A DNA stretch of 64,000 nt, taken from assembly GCF_042685265.1 (NCBI RefSeq), contig NZ_JBHUMX010000035.1, one strand, 5' to 3'. The position numbers and the translations under genes are program-made. Shown here in pieces: positions 18,192 through 25,879 of the stretch (position 1 is the stretch's first letter; every line of letters begins with the position of its first letter). The notes below the pieces were generated by a model. That model worked only from the letters and a program-made list of their open reading frames with translations, had not been told where the DNA came from and made no database searches. This DNA comes from Oceanobacillus_B kapialis (GTDB taxonomy: Bacteria > Bacillota > Bacilli > Bacillales > Amphibacillaceae).

Positions 18192-18398
18192 TAATATTCT
18201 ATCTAATAAGGACTGTCTTTTATTTGTAATTATTATTTATATATCCTAACTATTCACCGGATTTAGGTGTGTTATTACCAAATCCAAAACTAGAATATTA
18301 AGCTAGTATTACAAGTACTGCGTCTGCACATTTTCTCCATACTTTCTATTTACAATTAGGCAGGTATTAACATTTGCAAAAGAGGAGTCATACCACCT

Positions 18399-19868
18399 AT
18401 GAAGTTAAAGAAACTTATGGAAGAAATTAAAACGGTGAGTGAAATGAATTCTGAGACAGCGAACCTCATTGTTACTGGTATAGCAGATAGTTCAGATAGC
18501 GTGTCACAAGGCCATATTTTTGTTGCAATTAACGGGTTCAATCAAGATGGTCATCAATTTATTCAGGAAGCTATTGAAAAAGGTGCATGTTTAATAATAG
18601 GTGAATCAGAGATTACCGGTTTAACTGTACCTTACTTACAAGTTGATAGTAGTAGAAAAGCTTTGGGAATCCTTGCAAATAAATTTTATGGCACTCCTTC
18701 AAACCATAAGCTAATGATAGGGATTACAGGAACGAATGGCAAGACCACGACAAGCTATATCTTGAAACATATCTTAGAGAATAATGGAAAATCGTGTTCT
18801 TTAATTGGAACAATACAAAATGTCATCAATGGCCAAGTTAAGAAGAGCACTAACACTACCCCAAGTTCATTAGATTTACATGGATTAATATCGGAAAGTA
18901 AGGATGAGGTAGTCATAGTGGAAGTTTCCTCACACGGGTTATCTCAATATAGGGTACAGGGCATAACATTTGATCTTTGCTTGTTTACGAACCTTGAACA
19001 TGAACACTTGGATTACCATCCTACAATAGAAGATTATTTTCAAACAAAGATGCTATTGTTTGACCATTTAAAAGAAGGTGGACAAGCCATTGTTAACACT
19101 GATAATCATTGGGGGAAAAGACTCGTTAAAATCTTACAAGGCAGAGGAATTAACGTAAATTCGATTGGCCAATCTTCTAATAATAAATTTAAGATACTTG
19201 ATTTTAATTTTAAAAACTCTAATCTTTCTGTTGAAGATGGAGATGAAGCAAACCTTATTTTTTCTCCTATGTATGGAATTCATAATATGTATAATACTTT
19301 GATGGCTTATGTTAGTGCTAGACTGGTGGGTCTTGGTGAAGATTCTATTATTGAATGCATTTCAAATTTCCGAGGTGTAGAGGGCCGATTTGAGAAAACT
19401 AAACTGTCTAATGGCGCTATCATCGTAGTCGACTATGCCCATACATCAGAATCAATATTACACTGCTTAACAACTGCAAAACAGTACGGTGCGAAGAGAG
19501 TAATCCATATATTCGGTTTTAGGGGAAATAGGGACCAAAGTAAAAGACAAGAAATGTTGACAGTAACCTCCGGCACAAGCGATCAATATATTTTGACCAT
19601 GGATGATTTAAATTCTGTTCCTCAAAATGAAATGATAGAAACACTGAAAAGCCTAAACAACCTCTATGGAAATGAAAAAGGTCTCATCATTCCTGATCGA
19701 ACCCTGGCTATAAAGTGGGCTATAGAACACAGTAATCCAGAAGATTGGATTATTATCACAGGAAAAGGACACGAAACATACCAGCAAAATTACCGTTTGC
19801 AAACTAATTCTGATAAAGAAACCGTTTTGTATTTTAGTAATAAGAAAAAACATTCCCGGAGTAATTAA
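18399..19868 (+). CDS. MurE-type Mur ligase paralogue with altered specificity motif
   Basis: 489 residues of the UDP-MurNAc-L-Ala-D-Glu amino-acid ligase family. The P-loop is GTNGKTTT (111-118). EVSSHGLSQYRV, the carbamylated lysine (K217 in YFQTKMLLF) and GKGHETYQ near the C-terminus are also present. The motif that in meso-diaminopimelate MurE reads DNPR is DDLN here (402-405), and GCGGDRD is GFRGNRD. It therefore probably adds a different amino acid or serves a special role. It is not in the mra/dcw context; it is directly upstream of a penicillin-binding-like protein, with a 2-bp gap. AAGAGGAGTCATACCACCT lies upstream of the ATG. Confidence 0.85.
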   Translation: MKLKKLMEEIKTVSEMNSETANLIVTGIADSSDSVSQGHIFVAINGFNQDGHQFIQEAIEKGACLIIGESEITGLTVPYLQVDSSRKALGILANKFYGTPSNHKLMIGITGTNGKTTTSYILKHILENNGKSCSLIGTIQNVINGQVKKSTNTTPSSLDLHGLISESKDEVVIVEVSSHGLSQYRVQGITFDLCLFTNLEHEHLDYHPTIEDYFQTKMLLFDHLKEGGQAIVNTDNHWGKRLVKILQGRGINVNSIGQSSNNKFKILDFNFKNSNLSVEDGDEANLIFSPMYGIHNMYNTLMAYVSARLVGLGEDSIIECISNFRGVEGRFEKTKLSNGAIIVVDYAHTSESILHCLTTAKQYGAKRVIHIFGFRGNRDQSKRQEMLTVTSGTSDQYILTMDDLNSVPQNEMIETLKSLNNLYGNEKGLIIPDRTLAIKWAIEHSNPEDWIIITGKGHETYQQNYRLQTNSDKETVLYFSNKKKHSRSN

Positions 19869-19870
19869 AT

Positions 19871-21070
19871 ATGAGGAAAATTATATTATTTATTACCACG
19901 ATTGTCGCCGTAAATTCTTTGTTTGGTTCAAAAGCCTTCGGAGAATCCCATCCTTCTCCGCCTTCTCTGGAAAGTGAGGCTGCTATTTTACTAGAAAGAA
20001 ATTCAGGACAGGTTCTCTTTGATAAAAACGCCAATTCTCAAATGTATCCTGCAAGTGTGACAAAAATTGCTACAGCAATCTATGCGATTGAAACAGGCAA
20101 CCTTGATGATATTGTAACTATTAGCAGTAATGCCAGAGCCAAAAATGTGGAAGGAACCACCGTCTATTTGGAAGAGGGAGAAAAAGTAACATTGAAGGAG
20201 CTGGTCCAAGGTTTATTAATCAATTCGGGTAATGATGCAGGTGTAGCAATTGCTGAGCATTTAAATGGTAGTGAAGAGCAGTTTTCTAAAGACATAAACA
20301 CTTATCTAAAAAACGTTATTGGCGTCCAGGATACTAACTTTGAAAACCCACATGGTCTATTTAATTCAGAGCATCGTACAACCGCAGAAGATTTAGCAAG
20401 AATAACACGGTATGCCATGAAAAATGAAACCTTCAGGGAAATATTTGGAACAAAAGAATTAGAGTGGAATGGGCAAACGTGGGACACAACCATACTTAGC
20501 CACCACAAATTAGTTAAAGAGGAAATACCTTATAAAGGTGTAACAGGCGGGAAAAATGGCTATGTAACCCAATCCGGCTATACATTAGCGACAACAGCTG
20601 AGCGAGATGGTTTAAGCTTAATAGTAATCACCTTAAAAGGCAGCATGAAAAATGTTCCCTATGATGACACGATCAAGCTACTAGACTATGGATTTGAGAA
20701 TTACAGAACATCCATTATTTCAAAGGGGACCAAATTTAAGGTAGAAGATCAAGAGTACACAACCTCTGAGAGAATAGCTTATACTCACCCAAAGAATGAA
20801 CAACTGAGTAAAGATATAAAAGAGGATGGGACCATGGAAATCATTGCTCAAGATGGAAAAGTAGCAGCTGCTTATCAGCTAGAGGAAGTTTCAAATAAAA
20901 CAATTAATGTTAAAATTAAGTTGGAAAACACTACTACTAATAAAGTAAGATACGGTAGCATTTTTGATGAGCAGGATCCATATCTAGCATATTTTTCTAT
21001 CGCCTTTCTCCTAAGCATGATTGGTATATTCTATCGTCAAAATATATACTGCTTGAGGAAGATAAAGTAA
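19871..21070 (+). CDS. Exported D,D-carboxypeptidase-like protein (DacA/DacF family)
   Basis: 399 residues. It has a signal peptide ending near KAFGES, and a peptidase S11 domain with SVTK (Ser62 nucleophile, Lys65) and SGN (119-121). The third motif is KNG (228-230) instead of the usual KTG, within VTGGKNGYVTQSGYTL. A PBP5-type C-terminal beta domain and a C-terminal membrane helix (YFSIAFLLSMIGIFY) follow. S11 enzymes trim the terminal D-Ala from peptidoglycan stem peptides. It is co-transcribed with the MurE paralogue, so the pair may build or edit a modified stem peptide. The effect of Thr to Asn on activity cannot be told from sequence. Confidence 0.87.
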   Translation: MRKIILFITTIVAVNSLFGSKAFGESHPSPPSLESEAAILLERNSGQVLFDKNANSQMYPASVTKIATAIYAIETGNLDDIVTISSNARAKNVEGTTVYLEEGEKVTLKELVQGLLINSGNDAGVAIAEHLNGSEEQFSKDINTYLKNVIGVQDTNFENPHGLFNSEHRTTAEDLARITRYAMKNETFREIFGTKELEWNGQTWDTTILSHHKLVKEEIPYKGVTGGKNGYVTQSGYTLATTAERDGLSLIVITLKGSMKNVPYDDTIKLLDYGFENYRTSIISKGTKFKVEDQEYTTSERIAYTHPKNEQLSKDIKEDGTMEIIAQDGKVAAAYQLEEVSNKTINVKIKLENTTTNKVRYGSIFDEQDPYLAYFSIAFLLSMIGIFYRQNIYCLRKIK

Positions 21071-21227
21071 GAATACAATTTCAATAATTTAATGGTGAAT
21101 TGTTTTCATTTTTCTTTCCTTATAGAACAAAGATTGGCATTTATATTATGGGCCAGAATGAAACTTGATGATCAGAGAGATTCCGTAAAAAAATAACATC
21201 CTATGAATTTCCCTAGTAATATCCTAG

Positions 21228-21410
21228 TTAATAAGCATTTACTTCTATGAGCCCATCGTAAAGTTCGTTAAAAACCTCTGAAAATTGATTAATAGTGTTA
21301 CTTAATTCATTTTCATCGTTATCTATACCACCTACTTCAACTAAGATTGGCTTATTGGAAAAATCCTGATTGTATACGCCACTACCTACGGTGGTCGATT
21401 TTAAGTAAAC
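21228..21410 (-). pseudogene. spoIIP: C-terminal fragment of a SpoIIP-type amidase gene
   Basis: The minus-strand translation gives VYLKSTTVGSGVYNQDFSNK followed by PILVEVGGIDNDENEL and a short helical end before a stop. This matches the end of the SpoIIP/N-acetylmuramoyl-L-alanine amidase family (xYNQDLSxxxLLIExGGxDN). An in-frame stop lies immediately upstream, and no N-terminal part is nearby. It is a relic and shows past rearrangement in this stretch. Otherwise 21071-21592 holds only a hairpin. Confidence 0.7.
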
Positions 21411-21469
21411 GCCTTAACTTAACCCAGTGTACCTTTCTTCAATTCTAACACCTGTTTAATCAATGAAAA

Positions 21470-21529
21470 TTGAAGAAAAGACACCTGCTAGCTATGGAGA
21501 TATGCATATACAGCAGGTGTTGTCTTCAA
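21470..21529 (-). terminator. Long hairpin, probable terminator of the reductase-like gene
   Basis: Imperfect arms TTGAAGA..AGACACCTGCT and AGCAGGTGT.TGTCTTCAA around a 23-nt loop, with a pyrimidine-rich exit on the minus strand. It lies about 65 bp beyond the end of the gene at 21593-22222. Confidence 0.6.
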
Positions 21530-21592
21530 AACTTTGCATTTTCCTTTGGTAGTTGTGAAAAGATAATAGAAATAGATTCTGATACATTTCAT

Positions 21593-22222
21593 TTAAGTAA
21601 TATGGAGTTCCTGTTTTATATTTTCGATTCCAAACCGATCCACAAACCTATAAAATTTCTCCCTCTTTTTACCATTTTCTCTATATAAATCTAATACCCG
21701 TTCCACAAGCTCATATAATTCTTCAGGCTGGAGATTCGACTTGACTAATTTTCCGATTCTTGCATCTCTTCCAATTGATTTACCGCCAATGTATAGTTCA
21801 AACGTATTTTTATCTTTCATGACACCTATATCATTGATTAATGGTTCGCCACAACCTATCGAACAGCCTGTATATGCAGGTTTTAATGTAAAGGGTACTA
21901 CCTGACCTGCAATACGACGATTTAATTCCTTAGCGACAGGCATCCCCTCTTCTTCTTCACCTTTGCAAAAGTTACAGGTTCTTAAATTCTTTACATACTT
22001 CCCCACCTTATAATATTGCAATCCGACTTTATCGAATGTTTTTTTAGCTTCTTCCCATTCAACTTCTGGAATTTGAACGATGAGTTGTTGAAAAGTGGTC
22101 AATTCTATATCCGTATCTTCGTCCAGATACGTACCTAATACTGCTAGTTGCTTCGGTTTAAGTTTTGCACCAAAACCTATACCATCATTTACAGCTATTG
22201 GTATATACTTCTTTGACTTCAT
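21593..22222 (-). CDS. Small siroheme nitrite/sulfite reductase-like protein
   Basis: 209 residues. It has an N-terminal ferredoxin-like half domain of nitrite/sulfite reductases and a cysteine set (TCNFC, then YTGCSIGCGEPL) matching the 4Fe-4S/siroheme binding region; the first pair is CxxC rather than the canonical Cx5C. It is much shorter than assimilatory NirB or CysI. Comparable stand-alone proteins exist in Firmicutes next to sulfur or copper genes, with unknown substrates. A CsoR/CstR-like box sits 57 bp upstream, so it may respond to copper or persulfide stress. The start is an ATG after GGGGGGAAGAATAGCT. Confidence 0.7.
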   Translation of the reverse strand: MKSKKYIPIAVNDGIGFGAKLKPKQLAVLGTYLDEDTDIELTTFQQLIVQIPEVEWEEAKKTFDKVGLQYYKVGKYVKNLRTCNFCKGEEEEGMPVAKELNRRIAGQVVPFTLKPAYTGCSIGCGEPLINDIGVMKDKNTFELYIGGKSIGRDARIGKLVKSNLQPEELYELVERVLDLYRENGKKREKFYRFVDRFGIENIKQELHIT

Positions 22223-22278
22223 AGCTATTCTTCCCCCCTTCTTAAACTATATAAGTATTGTTAAACTAAATATATAGC

Positions 22279-22295
22279 ATACCCCTGTATAGTAT
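22279..22295. promoter_or_regulatory. CsoR/CstR-like operator upstream of the reductase-like gene
   Basis: ATACCCCTGTATAGTAT, a pseudo-palindrome with a C-run, as in CsoR- and CstR-family operators. A 17-bp relative with only three differences is at 24653-24669. No csoR or cstR gene is in the window, so the regulator would act from elsewhere. Confidence 0.6.
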
Positions 22296-22415
22296 ATGAT
22301 ATTTTTATTCAATCTGAACACTTTTAATTAGGTTAGTAGGGATTGACGTCAACATGGGAAGTTCAGTAAAAAGACTAAGCAGGAATTCTGCTTAGTCAAT
22401 GAAAATCATTTTAGT

Positions 22416-24563
22416 TTAATCAATCTTCAACAATTGCGCATTAATTGCAACAATAATCGTACTCAATGACATCAGGATAGCTCCAATAGCTGGTGTTATC
22501 AGGATGCCTGCAAAATATAACACGCCCGCAGCCAAAGGAATTGCTATAATGTTATAACCCGCAGCCCATGCCAGATTCTGAACCATTTTCCTGTAACTTG
22601 CCTTCGATAATTTGAAAATATTCAAGATATCTACCGGGTTACTATTTACCAGTACAACATCTGCCGTCTCTATTGCAACGTCTGTACCTGCACCAATTGC
22701 AATACCTAAATCTGCCTCAGCCAAGGCGGGGGCATCATTGATTCCATCACCAATCATACCAACCTTCCTACCACCTTCTTTAAGTTTTTTTACATTATCT
22801 GATTTTTCATGTGGTAAAACTTCCGCTATCACTTTTGACATTCCAAGTTTGTCACCTACATAATTTGCAACGCGGCTATTGTCCCCAGTCATCATCACGG
22901 TTTCAATTCCACGATTATTTAATTCCTCAATTACTTTATAAGAAGATTCGCGAATGATATCCGCCAACGCAATCATTCCTTGGAAGTCATTATCCTTTAA
23001 TACAAAAACAACCGTCTTCCCTTGCTGGGCCAATTTCTCATATGTTTTAACATCGAACGATATATTATTAGCTTGCATGGCACCAGGACTGATAATTGCG
23101 ATTTCTGTTCCGTTCACTTTTGCTTTTAATCCTTTACCGGTTAAGTTTCTATAATCCATTACCTTATAAAGTTCTAGTCCTCGTTCTTTTCCTTCTTTAA
23201 CAATTCCTCTCGCAATTGGGTGATCAGACTGTGTCTCTACCGAATAAGCCAGTTTCAATAAATCTTCTTCAGTAACATCATTACTTGGATGAATGTCTGT
23301 TACACCAAAGTTCCCTTCTGTCAGGGTTCCCGTTTTATCAAACACCACACGGTCTAGTTTCCAGGCTCCTTCAAATGGCGTACGGTTACGAATTAATAAT
23401 CCCTTTTTGGCAGCAATGCCAGTAGATCTAGAAGTAACCAGTGGTGTTGCCAAACCAAGTGCATGCGGACAAGCGATAATCAAAACGGTAACCATTCTTT
23501 CTAATGCAAATTCAAAATCACTTGTTGTGATCCAGTAAGCTATAGTTATGATTCCTGAAGTAACTGCAACATAAAATAACCATCTAGCTGCAATATCTGC
23601 AAATCCCTGTGCTTTCGACTTCGTTTTTTCTGCATCGCTTACCAACTTGATAACTTGAGATAAATAGGTATCATTACCAGTTTTGTTAACCTTAATTTTT
23701 AATACGCCTTCCCCATTGACAGCTCCGCCAATTGCTTCCATTCCAGGAGCCTTTTCTACTGGAACAGATTCTCCAGTCAACATGGATTCATCGACCGTTG
23801 ATTCCCCTTCAAAGATTTCACCATCAAGTGGTATCTTTTCCCCTGATTTCACTAGGATATGGTCTCCAGGCTGCAATTCTTCTACAGATACCTCTACAAT
23901 ATTTCCAGATGCATTAATCTTATGTGCTTCTTTTGGCATCAGTTTAATTAACTCTGCGAGCGCTTTTGAAGCCCCCATTAACGATCTCATCTCTAACCAG
24001 TGACCCACTAGCATAATGACAATCAACGTGGCAAGTTCAAAGAAAAAGTCACTACCTTCTATAAAAAAGGCTGTTAAGGAACTATAAACATAAGCAGTAA
24101 CAATTGCTAGCGAAATTAACAGCATCATCCCTGGTGCTTTAGCTTTCAATTCATCCAAGGCACCAAGTAAAAACGGTTTTCCTCCATAGAAAAAGACAAT
24201 AGTTGAAAGTAAGAATAACAACAGTGTATTACCTGTAAAATTTACTTCATATCCTAAAAGCATTTGAATCATTGGTGACAAGTAAGTTATGGGTAAAGAC
24301 AAAACCAAGGAAATCCAAAAACGTTTTTTAAAATCTCCTACCATGTGCTCATGATGACCGGAATGCCCTTCTTCATGTCCACTGTGGTCATGGGATGAGT
24401 GGCTAGAGTGTTCATGACCTTCATATTCATTATGATGACCTTGTCTATTATGCTCCGATCCTCCCTGGCTACTATCATTGGTTTTATGACTAGGATTTTC
24501 GTGCCCACTGTGTTCACTATGACTGTGCTTATTCTTCTGTTTGTTATCATGATGCGTCGCCAT
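22416..24563 (-). CDS. copB: CopB-type heavy-metal (copper) P1B ATPase
   Basis: About 715 residues. The N-terminus is extremely His-rich (roughly residues 2-75, no CxxC metal domain). The membrane transport motif is CPH (in IACPHALGLATPL), which defines the CopB subgroup P1B-3 rather than CopA (CPC). The phosphorylation site DKTGTLTEG, actuator TGES, the SDHPIA histidine-proline motif and GDGINDAPAL are all intact. CopB enzymes export Cu+/Cu2+ or Ag+. The start at 24563 follows AAAGGA; the in-frame TTG at 24581 has no site. It is divergent from the Csp-like gene, with a CsoR-like box in between. Confidence 0.93.
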   Translation of the reverse strand: MATHHDNKQKNKHSHSEHSGHENPSHKTNDSSQGGSEHNRQGHHNEYEGHEHSSHSSHDHSGHEEGHSGHHEHMVGDFKKRFWISLVLSLPITYLSPMIQMLLGYEVNFTGNTLLLFLLSTIVFFYGGKPFLLGALDELKAKAPGMMLLISLAIVTAYVYSSLTAFFIEGSDFFFELATLIVIMLVGHWLEMRSLMGASKALAELIKLMPKEAHKINASGNIVEVSVEELQPGDHILVKSGEKIPLDGEIFEGESTVDESMLTGESVPVEKAPGMEAIGGAVNGEGVLKIKVNKTGNDTYLSQVIKLVSDAEKTKSKAQGFADIAARWLFYVAVTSGIITIAYWITTSDFEFALERMVTVLIIACPHALGLATPLVTSRSTGIAAKKGLLIRNRTPFEGAWKLDRVVFDKTGTLTEGNFGVTDIHPSNDVTEEDLLKLAYSVETQSDHPIARGIVKEGKERGLELYKVMDYRNLTGKGLKAKVNGTEIAIISPGAMQANNISFDVKTYEKLAQQGKTVVFVLKDNDFQGMIALADIIRESSYKVIEELNNRGIETVMMTGDNSRVANYVGDKLGMSKVIAEVLPHEKSDNVKKLKEGGRKVGMIGDGINDAPALAEADLGIAIGAGTDVAIETADVVLVNSNPVDILNIFKLSKASYRKMVQNLAWAAGYNIIAIPLAAGVLYFAGILITPAIGAILMSLSTIIVAINAQLLKID

Positions 24564-24652
24564 TGCTATCAATCCTTTCAATATATACTCTTTTTAAGAC
24601 ACTCTTATAAGTTGTGCAAAAAAGGTTCGTGTTATTACAATCATATAATACG

Positions 24653-24669
24653 GTACCCCTGTACGGTAT
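24653..24669. promoter_or_regulatory. CsoR/CstR-like operator between copB and the Csp-like gene
   Basis: GTACCCCTGTACGGTAT lies in the 240-bp divergent region and differs at three positions from the box at 22279-22295. Its position suits shared copper-dependent control of efflux (copB) and storage (Csp-like). Confidence 0.6.
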
Positions 24670-24804
24670 TATATAAACTAAGGATATTGTTAAGAAACTG
24701 TGCATTTTTTATGGAGATATTTGAAATTAGTTTGTTTTAGTAACTAGTGGGAAACGTATACTATGTAAGATAAAAAATTTAATTAATTCAGGAGGTTTTA
24801 CAAA

Positions 24805-25131
24805 ATGTCACACGAACAACATAAGGAACTAATCCAGTCGTTACATGAATGTGCCGTAGCTTGTAATCATTGTTATGATGCATGTCTGAAAGAGGAAGAT
24901 ATCAAAATGATGGCCGAGTGCATCCGGTTAGACAGAGAGTGTGCAGATATTTGCAGTTACTTAGAACATGCACTCTCAAGAAACACACCATTTGTTTCCG
25001 AATTAGCATCAGTTTGTGCTAAAATTTGTGAGGCATGTGGAAATGAATGTAAAAAGCATGACCATGAACATTGTCAGAAATGTGCGGAAGCATGTTTTAA
25101 GTGTGCAGAAGCATGCAAAAATGTTGCTTAA
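24805..25131 (+). CDS. Cysteine-rich four-helix-bundle copper-binding protein (DUF326/Csp-like)
   Basis: 108 residues with 17 cysteines, many in CxxxC helical spacing (for example HECAVACNHCYDACLKEED and HCQKCAEACFKCAEAC). No signal peptide is present, so it is cytosolic. DUF326/Csp3-type proteins form four-helix bundles whose cores store many Cu(I) ions. It is preceded by CAGGAGGTTTTACAAA and followed by a strong terminator, so it is monocistronic. It is divergent from copB. The storage role is inferred from the family and the neighbours. Confidence 0.9.
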   Translation: MSHEQHKELIQSLHECAVACNHCYDACLKEEDIKMMAECIRLDRECADICSYLEHALSRNTPFVSELASVCAKICEACGNECKKHDHEHCQKCAEACFKCAEACKNVA

Positions 25132-25147
25132 GATCTTCCATTAGTAG

Positions 25148-25192
25148 AAATTGCTCAAGCAGAGGTAGGCTACCTGCTTGAGCAATTTTTTA
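25148..25192 (+). terminator. Terminator after the Csp-like gene
   Basis: Fifteen-bp arms AAATTGCTCAAGCAG / CTGCTTGAGCAATTT and a run of six Ts. It also lies just beyond the stop of the converging response-regulator gene and may act in both directions. Confidence 0.9.
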
Positions 25193-25207
25193 TCATAATA
25201 TGTTAGC

Positions 25208-25879
25208 TCACCTATTAATCCACTTATATCCGATTCCCCAAACAGTTTTAAAATACTCATCGATGGGAAAACCAACTTGGCGAATTTTTTCCCGTACATT
25301 TCTGACATGTGAGTCTACTGTACGTCCTTCAGTTTCTGAATTGAATCCCCATACTAAATCAATTAACTGCTCCCTGGAAAAGACACGTTCGGGATTTTTC
25401 ATTAAAACTCCAATCATGGAAAATTCTTTGGGTGTTAATTTAATCGTTTCATTTTTATAAGAGAGCTCAAATCGATCATCATTCCATAACAAACCATTTA
25501 CTTCAATCTGAGTAGCTGGTTTTATTCTTCGCAACAGTGCATCCATTCTCGCTACCAATTCCTCCTCATTAAAAGGTTTCGTAATATAATCATCTGCACC
25601 CAGTCTCAGCCCCTTCACGATATCTTCCTTCTGTTCCCGTGCAGTGACCATAATAATTGGCACTTCTGAAAAACGCCTTATTTCCTTACAAAGCTCCCAC
25701 CCGTTCATTTTCGGCATCATAATATCAAGCAGAATGACGTCAAACTTCTCTACTTTTATATAGTAAAGAGCCTCTTTAGCCCCCAGTGCTTTTTGACACT
25801 GATAATGATGTGGCTTCAGGTACAATGCCAATAAATCCAACATCCGTTTTTCATCATCGATTAATAACACTTTATTCAT
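25208..25879 (-). CDS. OmpR-family response regulator
   Basis: 223 residues. The receiver domain has the acidic pocket LIDDE, the phospho-acceptor Asp in DVILLDIMMP and the conserved Lys in ITKPF. The C-terminal winged helix includes TPKEFSMIGVLMKNP and VDSHVRNVREKI. The ATG at 25879 follows GAGGTGAT and overlaps the last codons of the kinase gene by 8 bp, giving translational coupling. Within a copper/stress island it probably controls the neighbouring lipoprotein or transporter genes; the signal is unknown. Confidence 0.9.
   Translation of the reverse strand: MNKVLLIDDEKRMLDLLALYLKPHHYQCQKALGAKEALYYIKVEKFDVILLDIMMPKMNGWELCKEIRRFSEVPIIMVTAREQKEDIVKGLRLGADDYITKPFNEEELVARMDALLRRIKPATQIEVNGLLWNDDRFELSYKNETIKLTPKEFSMIGVLMKNPERVFSREQLIDLVWGFNSETEGRTVDSHVRNVREKIRQVGFPIDEYFKTVWGIGYKWINR

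Larger units (their letters stand above)
10200..18200 (-). mobile_element. Tn7-like transposition module (TniQ, TnsAB, TnsC, TniQ/TnsD)
   Basis: Four minus-strand genes encode a complete Tn7-type machine: target-selector TniQ proteins (two), a TnsA-TnsB fusion for excision and joining, and the AAA+ regulator TnsC. All sequence-visible catalytic residues are present. The real element ends were not identified. In Tn7 the tns genes lie at the right end and are transcribed inward, which would make the right end close to 17.5-18.4 kb and put cargo to the left. The coordinates given cover only the core genes plus the divergent regulator. No attachment gene, CRISPR array or cas gene is seen. Confidence 0.75.

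Noticed and set aside
1214..18335. Short match between GGTGCAGACG near 1217 and TGTGCAGACGC (minus strand, near 18320-18330) as transposon ends
   Set aside because: Only about ten bases agree, and the TGT end is not shared; chance is likely.
10021..18398. CRISPR array or guide-like repeats near the Tn7-like genes
   Set aside because: No regularly spaced 25-40 bp repeats with unique spacers and no cas genes were seen.
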